Shown in pieces: positions 25,822 through 34,336 of a stretch of DNA of 64,000 nucleotides (the stretch's first letter is position 1; each line of letters starts with the position of its first letter). The notes under the pieces are model-generated. The model was not told where the DNA came from, did no database searches, and worked only from the letters and a program-made list of their open reading frames with translations. The position numbers were made by a program, and so were the translations under genes. Origin of the DNA: Ralstonia pickettii (GTDB taxonomy: Bacteria; Pseudomonadota; Gammaproteobacteria; Burkholderiales; Burkholderiaceae); contig NZ_JFZG01000008.1 in NCBI RefSeq assembly GCF_000607165.1, positions 496,001-560,000 of the forward strand, written 5' to 3'.

Positions 25822-26190
25822 ATGCCAAATGGTCCAAGCGGGCACCGCCCCGCGTCGTACCCATCTCCACCCGCATCACCCAGCCCACCGCCCACGTCAT
25901 CCGACACAGGCAGGCTCACCAAGAACCGCACCTACCTGAACGGCGCCATTGCAGCGCAGGCATATCTGAAGCGCACACGCACCGCCATGCGCTCACACGG
26001 CCAGTGCCGGCCGGGCATGCTGCGCGAGCAGCTTCAACATTTGTCCGCGCACGCATTTCCGCCGGCCTTCATCAAAGGCTTTGTCGATGCGATTGATGCC
26101 TACGTGTCGATGTCGCTCGGGGGCCGCGATGTTGATCCGCAAACGTGGGATGTACTTGCCGCCGTAGAGCGGCGTGGCTACGGCCAATAA
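25822..26190 (+). CDS. Small protein of unknown function downstream of the C4-like RNA
   Basis: 122 residues, start after TCTGGAGG. The first about 45 residues are Pro/Ser-rich and low-complexity; the rest is helical (YLNGAIAAQAYLKRTRTAMR, then MLREQLQHLSAHAFPPAF and FVDAIDAYVSMSLGG). It occupies the position of the ash/icd/ant genes that C4 RNAs silence, but I see no similarity to a known toxin or anti-repressor. Confidence 0.55.
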   Translation: MPNGPSGHRPASYPSPPASPSPPPTSSDTGRLTKNRTYLNGAIAAQAYLKRTRTAMRSHGQCRPGMLREQLQHLSAHAFPPAFIKGFVDAIDAYVSMSLGGRDVDPQTWDVLAAVERRGYGQ

Positions 26191-26603
26191 AAACAGATTG
26201 ATGCATTCCCGTGACGGGCGGGAATGCCGCGCAGATGGGGCGTGGTAAGGGTGATAGTTCTGCGGATGAACGACTTGCATTGCTGACTTGGCAACCCGCA
26301 GCATCACAGCGCGCAATGCGACGCCCAGCGCTTCAAGAAATACCCGGGCCCACGATCCCGATATCGGAGTAGAGTGGGGTACGGATATCAGCGGGGCGCA
26401 TCGTCGGCCCCGGCACAAGAGAAATTTGCCTCGCCTCTGATCGACGCGTCGCGGACGTTCTACCTCGATCCAGCCTCCCAAGCTGCCTCTCCGAGTCGTT
26501 TTTCAGCACGGCTCGCATTCACCGCCCCCGGGCATTCTCGCCTTGCCATCAGAGCACCAAGGGCGTACCCCGGCCTGCTTGCTTTTCCTATGGGAGATCC
26601 ACC
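26191..26603. other. 413-base gene-poor stretch
   Basis: It contains the hairpin GCATTCCCG/CGGGAATGC shortly after the preceding stop, without a T-run, so a weak end-of-transcript structure. Open frames here lack ribosome-binding sites and recognisable content. The RBS (GGGAG) of the next gene lies at its right end. Confidence 0.4.
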
Positions 26604-26888
26604 ATGGATACCTACCCGACATCCTTCTACAAAGGGTTCGCGATTTACCCCCTGATTTACCCATTCAACCCGCCGCGCGAGTGGCACGAGAAACGCCCCG
26701 ACCGCGCGTACAGCGTCTCGGTCGTCATCTGTCTTGAAGGCGAGACGATGGACGATGAGCGCTCCCGCGTCTTTCGTCTAAGAGGCGAGCCATGGGACAA
26801 CGTAGGCGCTGCGAAGCGCGCGGCCACGCAGGGCGCAGAGGACATCATCAATGGGCTTGTGCCTGGCCAATCTATGGCCGGCGAGTAG
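26604..26888 (+). CDS. Small protein of unknown function
   Basis: 94 residues beginning MDTYPTSFYKGFAIYPLIYP after GGGAGATCC. It contains RAYSVSVVICLEGETMDDER, a likely beta-hairpin, and an acidic/amphipathic C-terminus. It has no membrane segment and no known motif. The transglutaminase-like gene follows about 100 bases later on the same strand. Confidence 0.55.
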   Translation: MDTYPTSFYKGFAIYPLIYPFNPPREWHEKRPDRAYSVSVVICLEGETMDDERSRVFRLRGEPWDNVGAAKRAATQGAEDIINGLVPGQSMAGE

Positions 26889-26987
26889 ACCGTTCCATGA
26901 GGTCAAATCGGAAGGTCTGTCCGGTGGCGCTCTCAAGGGCCACCGTCTACGCAAGCGACCCAGCCATGCCGGGCGTCAGGAGGTCGA

Positions 26988-27848
26988 ATGGTTCGAATGC
27001 AGTACTCAATCTGCCTGGCTTATGAGATTCGCGATCAGGCCGCAGACTTCATCTTCAATTTTCACGCGGCGCAGACCGCGCGGCAGACAATCGTTGCCGA
27101 ATCACTGCAACTGACCCCCGCCATTCCGACCACGCTTCAGACGGAACCGACCTTACTGAATCGTCATCTACGGGTGCGAGCACCGCGTGGCTATCTCGCC
27201 ATCAACTATGTGGCCACCGTTGAGATGCGCCACTTGCTCAAACCGCCGCAGTCACTGTTTGAAGTTCGCATTGCGGATTTGCCGCTGGATGTTATTCCCT
27301 TCCTGGCGCCCAGCCGCTATTGCGAATCCGACCGCCTCATGGCATTTGCGCGCCGGGAGTTTGGCGGGTATCAGCGCGGGTATGCGCTTGTCCTTGCGAT
27401 TCGGGATTGGGTCTGCCGGTATGTGCAGTTCATCCCGCTATCCACGAGCGAGCAAACCTCTGCGGTGGGCACATTGGTGGATCGGCATGGCGTATGCCGG
27501 GACTACGCCCATCTGATGATCGCGTTGTGTCGCGCGCTAAGCATACCGGCCCGTTTCGCGACGAGCGTCAACTACGGAGCCGACCCTGCTCTCGGCCCCA
27601 ATGACTTCCATGCATTTGTAGAGGTGTACCTGGGCAACCAGTGGAATCTGCTCGATCCATCAAACGGATCGATGCCCATGGGGCTCCTGCGGATTGGTAC
27701 CGGGCGCGATGCCACTGAAGTGCCCATCGCAATGATCTTTGGCGATGTCGAGCCGACTCGCCCTCGCGTCGAGGTTCAAGCGCTCACAAGCGCTGAGCCG
27801 AAGGCCGATATGCCAATGGCGACCGACCAAGCAATCTGCACTTGGTAA
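26988..27848 (+). CDS. Transglutaminase-like protein
   Basis: 286 residues with an excellent AGGAGG site 5 bases before the ATG. The N-terminal about 90 residues form the bacterial transglutaminase-like N domain (YLAINYVATVEM). The core has the catalytic triad Cys170 (RHGVCRDYAHLM), His208 (DFHAFVEVYL) and Asp223 (LLDPSNGS). Such proteins are cysteine proteases or amide-cleaving/forming enzymes, many in protein-turnover or cyanophycin-like contexts. The substrate is unknown. An Ala/Glu/Pro tail ends the protein. Confidence 0.85.
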   Translation: MVRMQYSICLAYEIRDQAADFIFNFHAAQTARQTIVAESLQLTPAIPTTLQTEPTLLNRHLRVRAPRGYLAINYVATVEMRHLLKPPQSLFEVRIADLPLDVIPFLAPSRYCESDRLMAFARREFGGYQRGYALVLAIRDWVCRYVQFIPLSTSEQTSAVGTLVDRHGVCRDYAHLMIALCRALSIPARFATSVNYGADPALGPNDFHAFVEVYLGNQWNLLDPSNGSMPMGLLRIGTGRDATEVPIAMIFGDVEPTRPRVEVQALTSAEPKADMPMATDQAICTW

Positions 27849-27862
27849 GCCACCAGCGCTGC

Positions 27863-28123
27863 CTACCATTCCTGCGTGGCCGGAGGAACATCCTCGGGGC
27901 CAAGAATGACGTCCACCGCGGCGCGCCCCGCCACCTCTCCTACCAAGTGCGCCCAACGCTTGGAAAAGGGTCCCCCATGAATCTTGATCCGCTTGCCCAG
28001 CGCTATCACGCCAGCGGTCTCAAGGGGGCCTTCGATCCGGAACCACAGATCAAACATGTCTTCAGACGTCTCAACGAGATCCACATGAATCTGAAAGCCG
28101 CGATACTCGGTGGTGCGTGTCAT
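27863..28123 (-). CDS. Small protein of unknown function
   Basis: 86 residues, start at 28123 after GGAGG. Mixed alpha/beta: TTEYRGFQIHVDLVETSEDM, LWFRIEGPLET, and GKRIKIHGGPFSKRWAHLVGEV. Soluble, no signal peptide. Convergent with the transglutaminase-like gene. Confidence 0.58.
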   Translation of the reverse strand: MTRTTEYRGFQIHVDLVETSEDMFDLWFRIEGPLETAGVIALGKRIKIHGGPFSKRWAHLVGEVAGRAAVDVILGPEDVPPATQEW

Positions 28124-28433
28124 ATTGCCTCCGGGGTGCGCTATTTCCTTGCGCCAGGATCTCAGCCCTAGCTTCAGAACACGTCCCGCCGTAAAGGGGT
28201 GAACCGCCTTAGGCTCTTATCGTTCCCGCAGCGAACGCCGCGAAGACCCACAAGATCGGCATCGAAGGCTCTGCACGGACTGCCGAGTGCGCTGACAGGG
28301 TCAGCGCCTGATGCCCAATCTACGCGCATTGCGGTCGGGCTTGGGACTTATTTAGTCGGCACGCTGCGCTCCCCTGCCGAAACTAGCCTAGACCAGTTGC
28401 CCGAAGGCATACGACGATGGAAATCGTAGTGAC
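28124..28433. other. 310-base stretch without a gene
   Basis: No credible open frame, hairpin terminator or repeat was recognised. It lies at the right end of the accessory patch, between two leftward genes; the first 60 bases may hold the promoter of the 86-residue gene. Confidence 0.4.
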
Positions 28434-29417
28434 TTATTTCCCAGCCGAGTAGTTGAGGGGAATCCAACGGAAGCCATCCTTATCCGTCTGCAAGTGCCCT
28501 AGTCCCGGAAAAGGAACGTGGGCGGCGGCGAAAAGTATCTTGTCCTTGGCGATGCTGGTGAATTCCTTGATGCGTTCCTGTTCGGCCAATGGGCTGTTGC
28601 TATCGAACGAAACGGTGACCGTCGGATCCTCAAACTGAATGGCCGCGACATGCACGATGTCGCCCACGACCATCAAGCGACTTCCTTGGCTCTCGATCAT
28701 GTAACCCACGTGCCCGGGTGTATGTCCAGCGCTCTGGTACGCATGGATGCCGGGGCTCAGCTCTTGGTTGCCGTCAAACGGCCGCACGCGGCCTGCCCTG
28801 ATGTAGGGCTCCATGATCGCCATGGCGCGGCGATAGCTGCCTTTTTGGTCGCCGCGATTGCCCTCTGGCGCCTTGGCCATGTTCGCCTCGCTCAGCCAGT
28901 AATCCAGCTCACCACGATTGACGCGGACGATCGCATTGGAAAAGCGCATGTCTCCATCCGTCGTCAGCCCACCAATATGGTCTGCGTGCATGTGCGTGAT
29001 GTAGATTTCATCCACCTGGGACGGCGCGTAACCGGATGCCTTCATGTTGGCTGCCAGCCTCCCCAGGCGCGGGCCGAAGAGGTTGCCTGCGCCGGTATCG
29101 ATCAGAATCAGTTTCGGACCCGTATTGATCAGGAAGGCGTTGTAGGACGTTTCGAGCGGACTTTGCAGGTAATCCTCTGCCAGCACGTCGTCGACCTTCT
29201 GCGGTGTGGTGTTCGTCAGAAACTGGTCAACCGGCAATTCCAGTGTGCCGTCATTGAGTGCGGTGATCTCATAACCGCCCAGCATGAAACGGTAAAAGCC
29301 TGGCGCTGAGCTACGTGCAAGGGGAGCGGCCGCGTGGGCTGCAGACTGCAGCAGCACGGACATTGCCAGAAGGCTGCAGAGGGCAAACAGCTTGGTCATT
29401 GGATGTCGGTATTTCAT
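28434..29417 (-). CDS. Secreted MBL-fold metallo-hydrolase
   Basis: 327 residues from the ATG at 29417. A signal peptide (MTKLFALCSLLAMSVLL to AHAA) indicates the periplasm. Zinc-site motifs are THMHADHIGGLTTD (HxHxDH), AGHTPGHVGYMI and VVGDIVHV. The FKxxxGxxEIT-type opening (FYRFMLGGYEITALNDGTLEL) matches the lactonase/MBL subgroup that includes AHL-lactonase-like enzymes. It is followed on the same strand by nothing close; the dehydrogenase gene upstream (29507) is probably co-transcribed. Confidence 0.83.
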   Translation of the reverse strand: MKYRHPMTKLFALCSLLAMSVLLQSAAHAAAPLARSSAPGFYRFMLGGYEITALNDGTLELPVDQFLTNTTPQKVDDVLAEDYLQSPLETSYNAFLINTGPKLILIDTGAGNLFGPRLGRLAANMKASGYAPSQVDEIYITHMHADHIGGLTTDGDMRFSNAIVRVNRGELDYWLSEANMAKAPEGNRGDQKGSYRRAMAIMEPYIRAGRVRPFDGNQELSPGIHAYQSAGHTPGHVGYMIESQGSRLMVVGDIVHVAAIQFEDPTVTVSFDSNSPLAEQERIKEFTSIAKDKILFAAAHVPFPGLGHLQTDKDGFRWIPLNYSAGK

Positions 29418-29506
29418 GATTGCCTTTTCTATATCGGTGTCCGCATCGGCGTCTAAGCGGCGCAGCGGGAGTGCGGTTTGGGTTGACAGCAATATGGCCG
29501 CCTACT

Positions 29507-30355
29507 TCATTTCCCACCCAAGGTGGCTCTGACCATGGCTGACCAGTCCTGGTCGCCGTAGCCGGCATCCACAGCGTCCTGCATACGTGCATAAACGATG
29601 TCGAGCATAGGTAGCTCGCCGTTGGCGTCTCGTGCGGCTTCTTTCGCCAGCCGCAGATCCTTCAGGCCTAGCGTGGCCTTGAAGCCTGGCGGGTATTCGT
29701 TCTTGATGATGTTGCCGGAGTAGGTCTGGTAGGGGCGCGTGCCAAACAGGGTGCCGAGGATCAGTTCCAGAAAGCGTTCCCGCGGCACTCCATGCGCTTC
29801 GGTCAGCACCACCGCTTCGGCCATCGCTTCGATCGCGAAGCTGATCATCATGTTGCACGCCAATTTGGCGGCATAGGCCATGCGCGGATCGTCGCCCATG
29901 CGCCAGATGCGCCTACCGATCACCTCCAGCGCTGGCTTGACCTTATCGATCGCGGCCGGGTCACCGGCGGCAAGAATGTTGAGTTCGGCCCGCGCAGCGA
30001 CATCAGGCCGTCCCAGTACCGGCGCTGCGACAAGGGCGATGCCGCGGGCGCGATGATGATCCGCCAGCTCTTGTGAAAACGCAGCCGAGATCGTGGACGC
30101 CACTACGTGCACCAAGCCAGGCCTTGCCTGCGCCAGCAGATCGCCTTCCATCAGCACGCTGCGAATGGCAGAGTCGTCGGACAACATGGTCAATGCCATG
30201 TCGGCTTGCAATGCCTGCATTGGCGTATCCACCATTCGCACGCCTGCGACGCTCCCGCCTGAGCGATTCCATGCGACAACCTTGTGGCCGGCCGCAGCCA
30301 GGTTGCGTGCGATTTCCCGGCCCATCGCACCAAGGCCGATGATTCCGATTTCCAT
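29507..30355 (-). CDS. NAD(P)-dependent beta-hydroxyacid dehydrogenase-like oxidoreductase
   Basis: 282 residues. The N-terminal Rossmann motif MEIGIIGLGAMGREIARNLA is followed by the VVAWNRS cofactor-selecting end of beta-2, and by the C-terminal helical domain with the catalytic Lys region KLACNMMISFAIEAMAEA. It resembles 3-hydroxyisobutyrate or tartronate semialdehyde reductases, but the conserved substrate box is altered (VVASTISAAFSQEL rather than the standard DxSTxSP), so the substrate is open. It is divergent from the LysR gene at 30523, its likely regulator. Confidence 0.82.
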   Translation of the reverse strand: MEIGIIGLGAMGREIARNLAAAGHKVVAWNRSGGSVAGVRMVDTPMQALQADMALTMLSDDSAIRSVLMEGDLLAQARPGLVHVVASTISAAFSQELADHHRARGIALVAAPVLGRPDVAARAELNILAAGDPAAIDKVKPALEVIGRRIWRMGDDPRMAYAAKLACNMMISFAIEAMAEAVVLTEAHGVPRERFLELILGTLFGTRPYQTYSGNIIKNEYPPGFKATLGLKDLRLAKEAARDANGELPMLDIVYARMQDAVDAGYGDQDWSAMVRATLGGK

Positions 30356-30522
30356 TTGCGTTGTTTTCTCCAGAAGTCAGGCCCCCAGCTCGAACCGAGC
30401 CAACCGGGCCGTTGACTGCAGCCGATCGTTCGGCATGCGATGGAGCGTAGTCTCGCAACGTTCGATACTGTTCATCAACTGAATATAATGAACACCGTCC
30501 GTTCAGTTTTGTAAGGGGTGGC

Positions 30523-31404
30523 ATGGAGTGGAGTGATGTGAGGATCTTTCTTGCTGTCGCCCGCACGGGCACGCTCGGTGCCGCTGCACGGGCTCTGCGC
30601 GTGAGCCACCCGACCGTGGGCAGGCGATTGCGCGCTTTGGAAGAGGCCACAGGGCAGGTGCTGTTCCAACGGACGGCCGACGGTTTCGTTCTGACAGAAG
30701 AAGGGCTGGGCGTGCTTCCTCTTGCCGAGCAGATCGAAGAGGGCGCACTGGCGATGGAGCGGAGACTGGCCGGGAAGCAACAAGCGCTCGACGGCACGCT
30801 ACGTGTGACCTCCGCCGACTGGTTCGGCGCCTACGTGTTGCCTCCGGTGCTGGCGGCGTATGCGACCAAATATCCCCAAGTCCAGATCGAGGTGCTCACC
30901 GGAACGCGCAAGTTCAATCTGGCGCAACGGGAGGCTGATGTAGCGTTTCGCATTGTCCCGTTCGAGGAGCAGGACATCGTCCAGCGGCGGTTGCTCCAGA
31001 TGCGCTATGGCGTCTATGTGTCTGCCACCGGGCCCGCCCCGATCGCCGGCGACGGCAGCGGATATCGGCTGATCACGCCGGATGTATTAAGTGGGTCGTT
31101 TCCGGACACGGCATGGCTGAGAGAAATGTTCCCGAACGCAGGCGTGGCGCTGCATTCGAACAACCGGAACGTCAAAGCGCAGATGTGCGCGATGGGAATG
31201 GGCATTGCGGTGCTGCCGCGCCCGCTGGGTGACCAGACCCTCGGTATCCGCCGGCTGGAGCTGGACGTGGAACCGCCGCATCGCGAGATCTGGATGGGCT
31301 ACCATCGCGACTTGAGGCGGCTTAACCGCTTGTCTGCATTCGTTGATTTGACGGTCAGACATCTCGCCAACTCTGCGTTTGATGCCTCTGCCAGATCGCC
31401 GTGA
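30523..31404 (+). CDS. LysR-family transcriptional regulator
   Basis: 293 residues with a good AAGGGG site. It begins MEWSDVRIFLAVARTGTLGA and continues VSHPTVGRRLRALEEATGQ, the winged HTH, then an effector domain with NRNVKAQMCAMGMGIAVLPR near the end. It is divergent from the dehydrogenase/MBL genes and probably regulates them. Confidence 0.87.
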   Translation: MEWSDVRIFLAVARTGTLGAAARALRVSHPTVGRRLRALEEATGQVLFQRTADGFVLTEEGLGVLPLAEQIEEGALAMERRLAGKQQALDGTLRVTSADWFGAYVLPPVLAAYATKYPQVQIEVLTGTRKFNLAQREADVAFRIVPFEEQDIVQRRLLQMRYGVYVSATGPAPIAGDGSGYRLITPDVLSGSFPDTAWLREMFPNAGVALHSNNRNVKAQMCAMGMGIAVLPRPLGDQTLGIRRLELDVEPPHREIWMGYHRDLRRLNRLSAFVDLTVRHLANSAFDASARSP

Positions 31405-31745
31405 ATCCCCAACTTTGCGCGCGAGGAGCATCCATGGGCCGGATGATGTCTTTCGGCCAATAGCGGCCAGCCTCATTGGCCCGCACCGCCGCCGCCAACC
31501 CGGCCGGCGATGCGAGACCCAGCGCAACGCCTACACCCCCGCCTCAATCAAATCCGAAATCTGCACCGACGCCCCGCGCAAAGTCAGTCAGCGCGCGGGC
31601 GCGCCGTCGATGCGCTGTTGTGCCGTGAACTGGCCGGTCTTGGGGATGGCCGGCCAGAAACGCACGTTCCCGGTACGCTCAAAAAAAAGCAAACCACTGC
31701 AGAGGATGGAAGGATGCTGACGAACTGCGGGGACTACGTTCAGAC
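31405..31745 (-). pseudogene. Possible decayed coding remnant (gene-free stretch)
   Basis: 341 bases without an intact gene. On the minus strand, three short, in-sense segments in different frames look like coding: ERTGNVRFWPAIPKTGQFTA to a stop, TLRGASVQISDLIEAGV to a stop, and ASPAGLAAAVRANEAGRYW. Together they suggest a frameshifted fragment of a lost gene. I could not identify the parent. Eight consecutive A lie at 31681-31689. Confidence 0.3.
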
Positions 31746-32048
31746 ATGACGATCGACGAGCTTCATACATTCCTGAGCAGCACGTTCGATTTGGTCACTG
31801 ACCCAGTGGAGCGGGGCAGCGCTCTCACGTACTTCCTCGGCAACGTGGTGTGGCACCCATCGGCGACCACGCGCATCCTTCATGTTGGGTGCGGGGTGAA
31901 CCACCACGTCAGCCACATCAAGCTGTGCGTCTCGTCGGACAACAATAACGGTGTGTTTGTACGGTTGCCCGTGACTTGGCTGGAGCTTGAGCAGATCGTG
32001 GCCAACGAGATTTCGTTGCAGGTGCGGAACCGGCTGCTGAGTACCTAG
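31746..32048 (+). CDS. Small protein of unknown function
   Basis: 100 residues. It begins MTIDELHTFLSSTFDLVTDP and contains TTRILHVGCGVNHHVSHIKL and VFVRLPVTWLELEQIVANEI. Soluble, no signal, no known motif. The ribosome-binding site is weak. Convergent with the cytochrome c4 gene. Confidence 0.45.
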   Translation: MTIDELHTFLSSTFDLVTDPVERGSALTYFLGNVVWHPSATTRILHVGCGVNHHVSHIKLCVSSDNNNGVFVRLPVTWLELEQIVANEISLQVRNRLLST

Positions 32049-32071
32049 GCCCGATGGCGTTCTGCACCCCG

Positions 32072-32692
32072 CTACTGAGCCTGCAAAAACGCAGCAACCG
32101 CTTTCGCTTGGTCGTCCGACAGCGTGTGTGCAACGGCGCTCATCACGGGAGCGTTGGCGCGCGTGCCGTTCTTGAACACCGCAATCTGCCGTAAGAGATA
32201 GGCGTCATGCTGGCCCGCCAGCCTCGGGAACGTTGCGTTGCCCTGCGCTTGCGCCCCATGGCACGACGCGCATGCTGGTACGCCTTCCGCAGGCAGGCCG
32301 TGCTCGAAAATCTCTTTGCCGCGCGCCATCAGTGCCGGGTCACCCGCAGGGCCGGCAGGTGCAGTCTGCCGCGCATAGTATTCGGCCAGGGACGCAATGG
32401 TTGCGTCGTCCAGCTGCGATGCAATACCCCACATGAAGGCCTGTGCATCGGTCTCACCGCGGCCACGGGTGCGGAAGCCTTTCAACTGCGCTTCCAGGTA
32501 CTGCGGTACCTGTGCGTCCAGGCGCGGAAACATCGGCGCTTCGCTCTTGCCGTGCACCCCATGGCACGAAGAACACAACTGCGCGGCAAGCTTCTCGCCA
32601 TCTTGCGCGCCCGCCATGTTCGACCAGCCGATCATCGCCAACGCTGCCAGCGCGGTCAGCCAGACTCGCCTGGGCTGATGGAATCCTTTCAT
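32072..32692 (-). CDS. Diheme cytochrome c4
   Basis: 206 residues from the ATG at 32692. A signal peptide ends near NMAGA. Two cytochrome domains follow, with heme sites CSSCH (about residue 41) and CASCH (about residue 138), and matching Met ligand regions (QAFMWGIASQLDD, NAPVMSAVAHTLSDD). Cytochrome c4 carries electrons in the periplasm. It is 40 bases downstream of the Cyc2-like gene on the same strand, so it is the natural acceptor of that protein's electrons. Confidence 0.88.
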   Translation of the reverse strand: MKGFHQPRRVWLTALAALAMIGWSNMAGAQDGEKLAAQLCSSCHGVHGKSEAPMFPRLDAQVPQYLEAQLKGFRTRGRGETDAQAFMWGIASQLDDATIASLAEYYARQTAPAGPAGDPALMARGKEIFEHGLPAEGVPACASCHGAQAQGNATFPRLAGQHDAYLLRQIAVFKNGTRANAPVMSAVAHTLSDDQAKAVAAFLQAQ

Positions 32693-32732
32693 GGCGTTCT
32701 CCCCCCCTCGCATCTTCGCGCGTGACCTACGG

Positions 32733-34073
32733 CTAGAACATGAACCAGCCAAGCAGGTAAATCGTGTTGTTGTCGACCGCGTTTCTGCCGTTGCCGTCGT
32801 AATTGGCATGGGCGCCGTTGAACTTCAGGAACCACGTGTACTGCAACGCGAGCCTGATCTGCGGATGCGGTAAATAGTCCAGCTCCAGGATCACGCCTTG
32901 TGTGTCTGGTCGCCCGTTGGCACTGCCCGTCACAGGCGCTTGGGCGTACAGGCCGGGGTCTGCGTTGCCTGTTGTTGAAAAGTACGCGACCGACCCCCCG
33001 TACTTGCGCTGGTAGTAGTACGACGCTTTGGCTTTGAAGGTATCGAGATGATCGGTTGGGTTGGCCGGAGTGGGGCCCGCGCCGATGCCACCGCTCGGGA
33101 AGCTCGCCCGCCAGTTCTGTTGCTCGTGGATCCATGCCATCTGCGCCGTGAACGCATGGGTCATGGTCAAGTACTGGTACTGCGCGTCGAGCGCATAGTC
33201 TTTGAAGCGATCGGTTGGTGTGCCCGGCATGGTGTTGTCGGGGTACCGGTTGGCCAGCAACCCGAACGTGCCAAACATGACCGAATGCGAGCCCCACTCC
33301 TGGTTGTATGCCAGACGCCAGTACGGGTTCGCGCCGCTCAAGCGCGCAACGCCGCCCGGGGTTGCGGTGTCCTGCCCAGCACGGAACACGGAGAACGCCT
33401 GATCGGCAGTCCGATAGGCGCCCAGTTCTGCGTAGATATGGCGTTGCCAGAATGCGTATGCGCTGGCGCCTACCACCTGCTGCGCCAAACCACCGTCGAC
33501 AAGGGTGCCTGCCAGTGGAGGCACGCCGATGCTGGGAGCGGCATAGGGATACCCGAATGCCGGCGTGCTGTTCCACACGTCAGACACCGTCGGGTTGTTG
33601 TTGACCGTGACGCCGTAGATGAACTCGACGTCCTCGCGCGTGAGGTGCCATGCGGCGCGGATATCGGTGTTGTCCAGCGCGCTGTGGTGGGCAATACCGT
33701 CGTACGTCCACTGAGCGAAGGCACCCACGGGCCCCGCAATGCGCCCCGCATAGAACAGGCTTACCTGCTGCGGAACCGTGTCTCCGTTGCGCACGAAGTC
33801 GAAGTTGTCCTGATCGATCGTCCGCGTGTTGGTGCGCGAAATCTGCACCATGCCCGAGAGCGGAATCGTCTTGTTGTTGGCCAGCGTATAGCCGGTCATC
33901 TTGAAGAAGCGGCCGAAGGGGGTCAGTTCAGGAAAGCTGACGTGGCACGCCATGCATGCCATCCCGGTCTGACGCGCGAAAGCCGGTACCGCACTGGCTT
34001 GTCCCGACCACGCCAAAAGCGCACCGATCAGCAGCCCCGCGAGCGCACGGAGCGCAGTAATGAGACGTCGCAT
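32733..34073 (-). CDS. Cyc2-like fused cytochrome-porin
   Basis: 446 residues from the ATG at 34073. After a signal peptide (cleaved near GQASA) comes one heme site, Cys40-Met-Ala-Cys43-His44, in VPAFARQTGMACMACHVSFP, followed by ELTPFGRFFKMTGYTL. The rest alternates polar and aromatic residues (for example MVQISRTNTRTI, VSLFYAGRI, YAFWQRHIYAELGAY, IRLALQYTWFLKF) and ends in the aromatic LLGWFMF, as an outer-membrane barrel does. One heme followed by FGRxFK and a barrel of this length is the layout of Cyc2, which takes electrons from outside the cell. Recognition is from motif and layout. Confidence 0.72.
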   Translation of the reverse strand: MRRLITALRALAGLLIGALLAWSGQASAVPAFARQTGMACMACHVSFPELTPFGRFFKMTGYTLANNKTIPLSGMVQISRTNTRTIDQDNFDFVRNGDTVPQQVSLFYAGRIAGPVGAFAQWTYDGIAHHSALDNTDIRAAWHLTREDVEFIYGVTVNNNPTVSDVWNSTPAFGYPYAAPSIGVPPLAGTLVDGGLAQQVVGASAYAFWQRHIYAELGAYRTADQAFSVFRAGQDTATPGGVARLSGANPYWRLAYNQEWGSHSVMFGTFGLLANRYPDNTMPGTPTDRFKDYALDAQYQYLTMTHAFTAQMAWIHEQQNWRASFPSGGIGAGPTPANPTDHLDTFKAKASYYYQRKYGGSVAYFSTTGNADPGLYAQAPVTGSANGRPDTQGVILELDYLPHPQIRLALQYTWFLKFNGAHANYDGNGRNAVDNNTIYLLGWFMF

Positions 34074-34336
34074 GGTGTCCCTCCCCAATGTTTTTTTCGG
34101 TTTTTTCACCAGCACGTACGACCATGAAAGGCGCTATGGCCGCAGCTGTCAAACCTTCCGGCGGCATTCGCCTGATACGGATCAACTTATTTCGAATGCC
34201 ACAAGGCACGGGCGTGCCTGCAGAGAGAGGCGGCGCAACGGTTGTACGTTTGCGCGCTCAAAGAGGGGGAGCGGCGGACCAGTCGATCAGGTCGAACAGG
34301 TCGAAGAGGATTCAGCCAGAGTCGGTTGCCGCCGAG

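Noticed and set aside
22829-28433. Intact prophage or integrative element inserted at tRNA-Ala
   Set aside because: No integrase, structural or transfer genes and no repeated tRNA end were seen.
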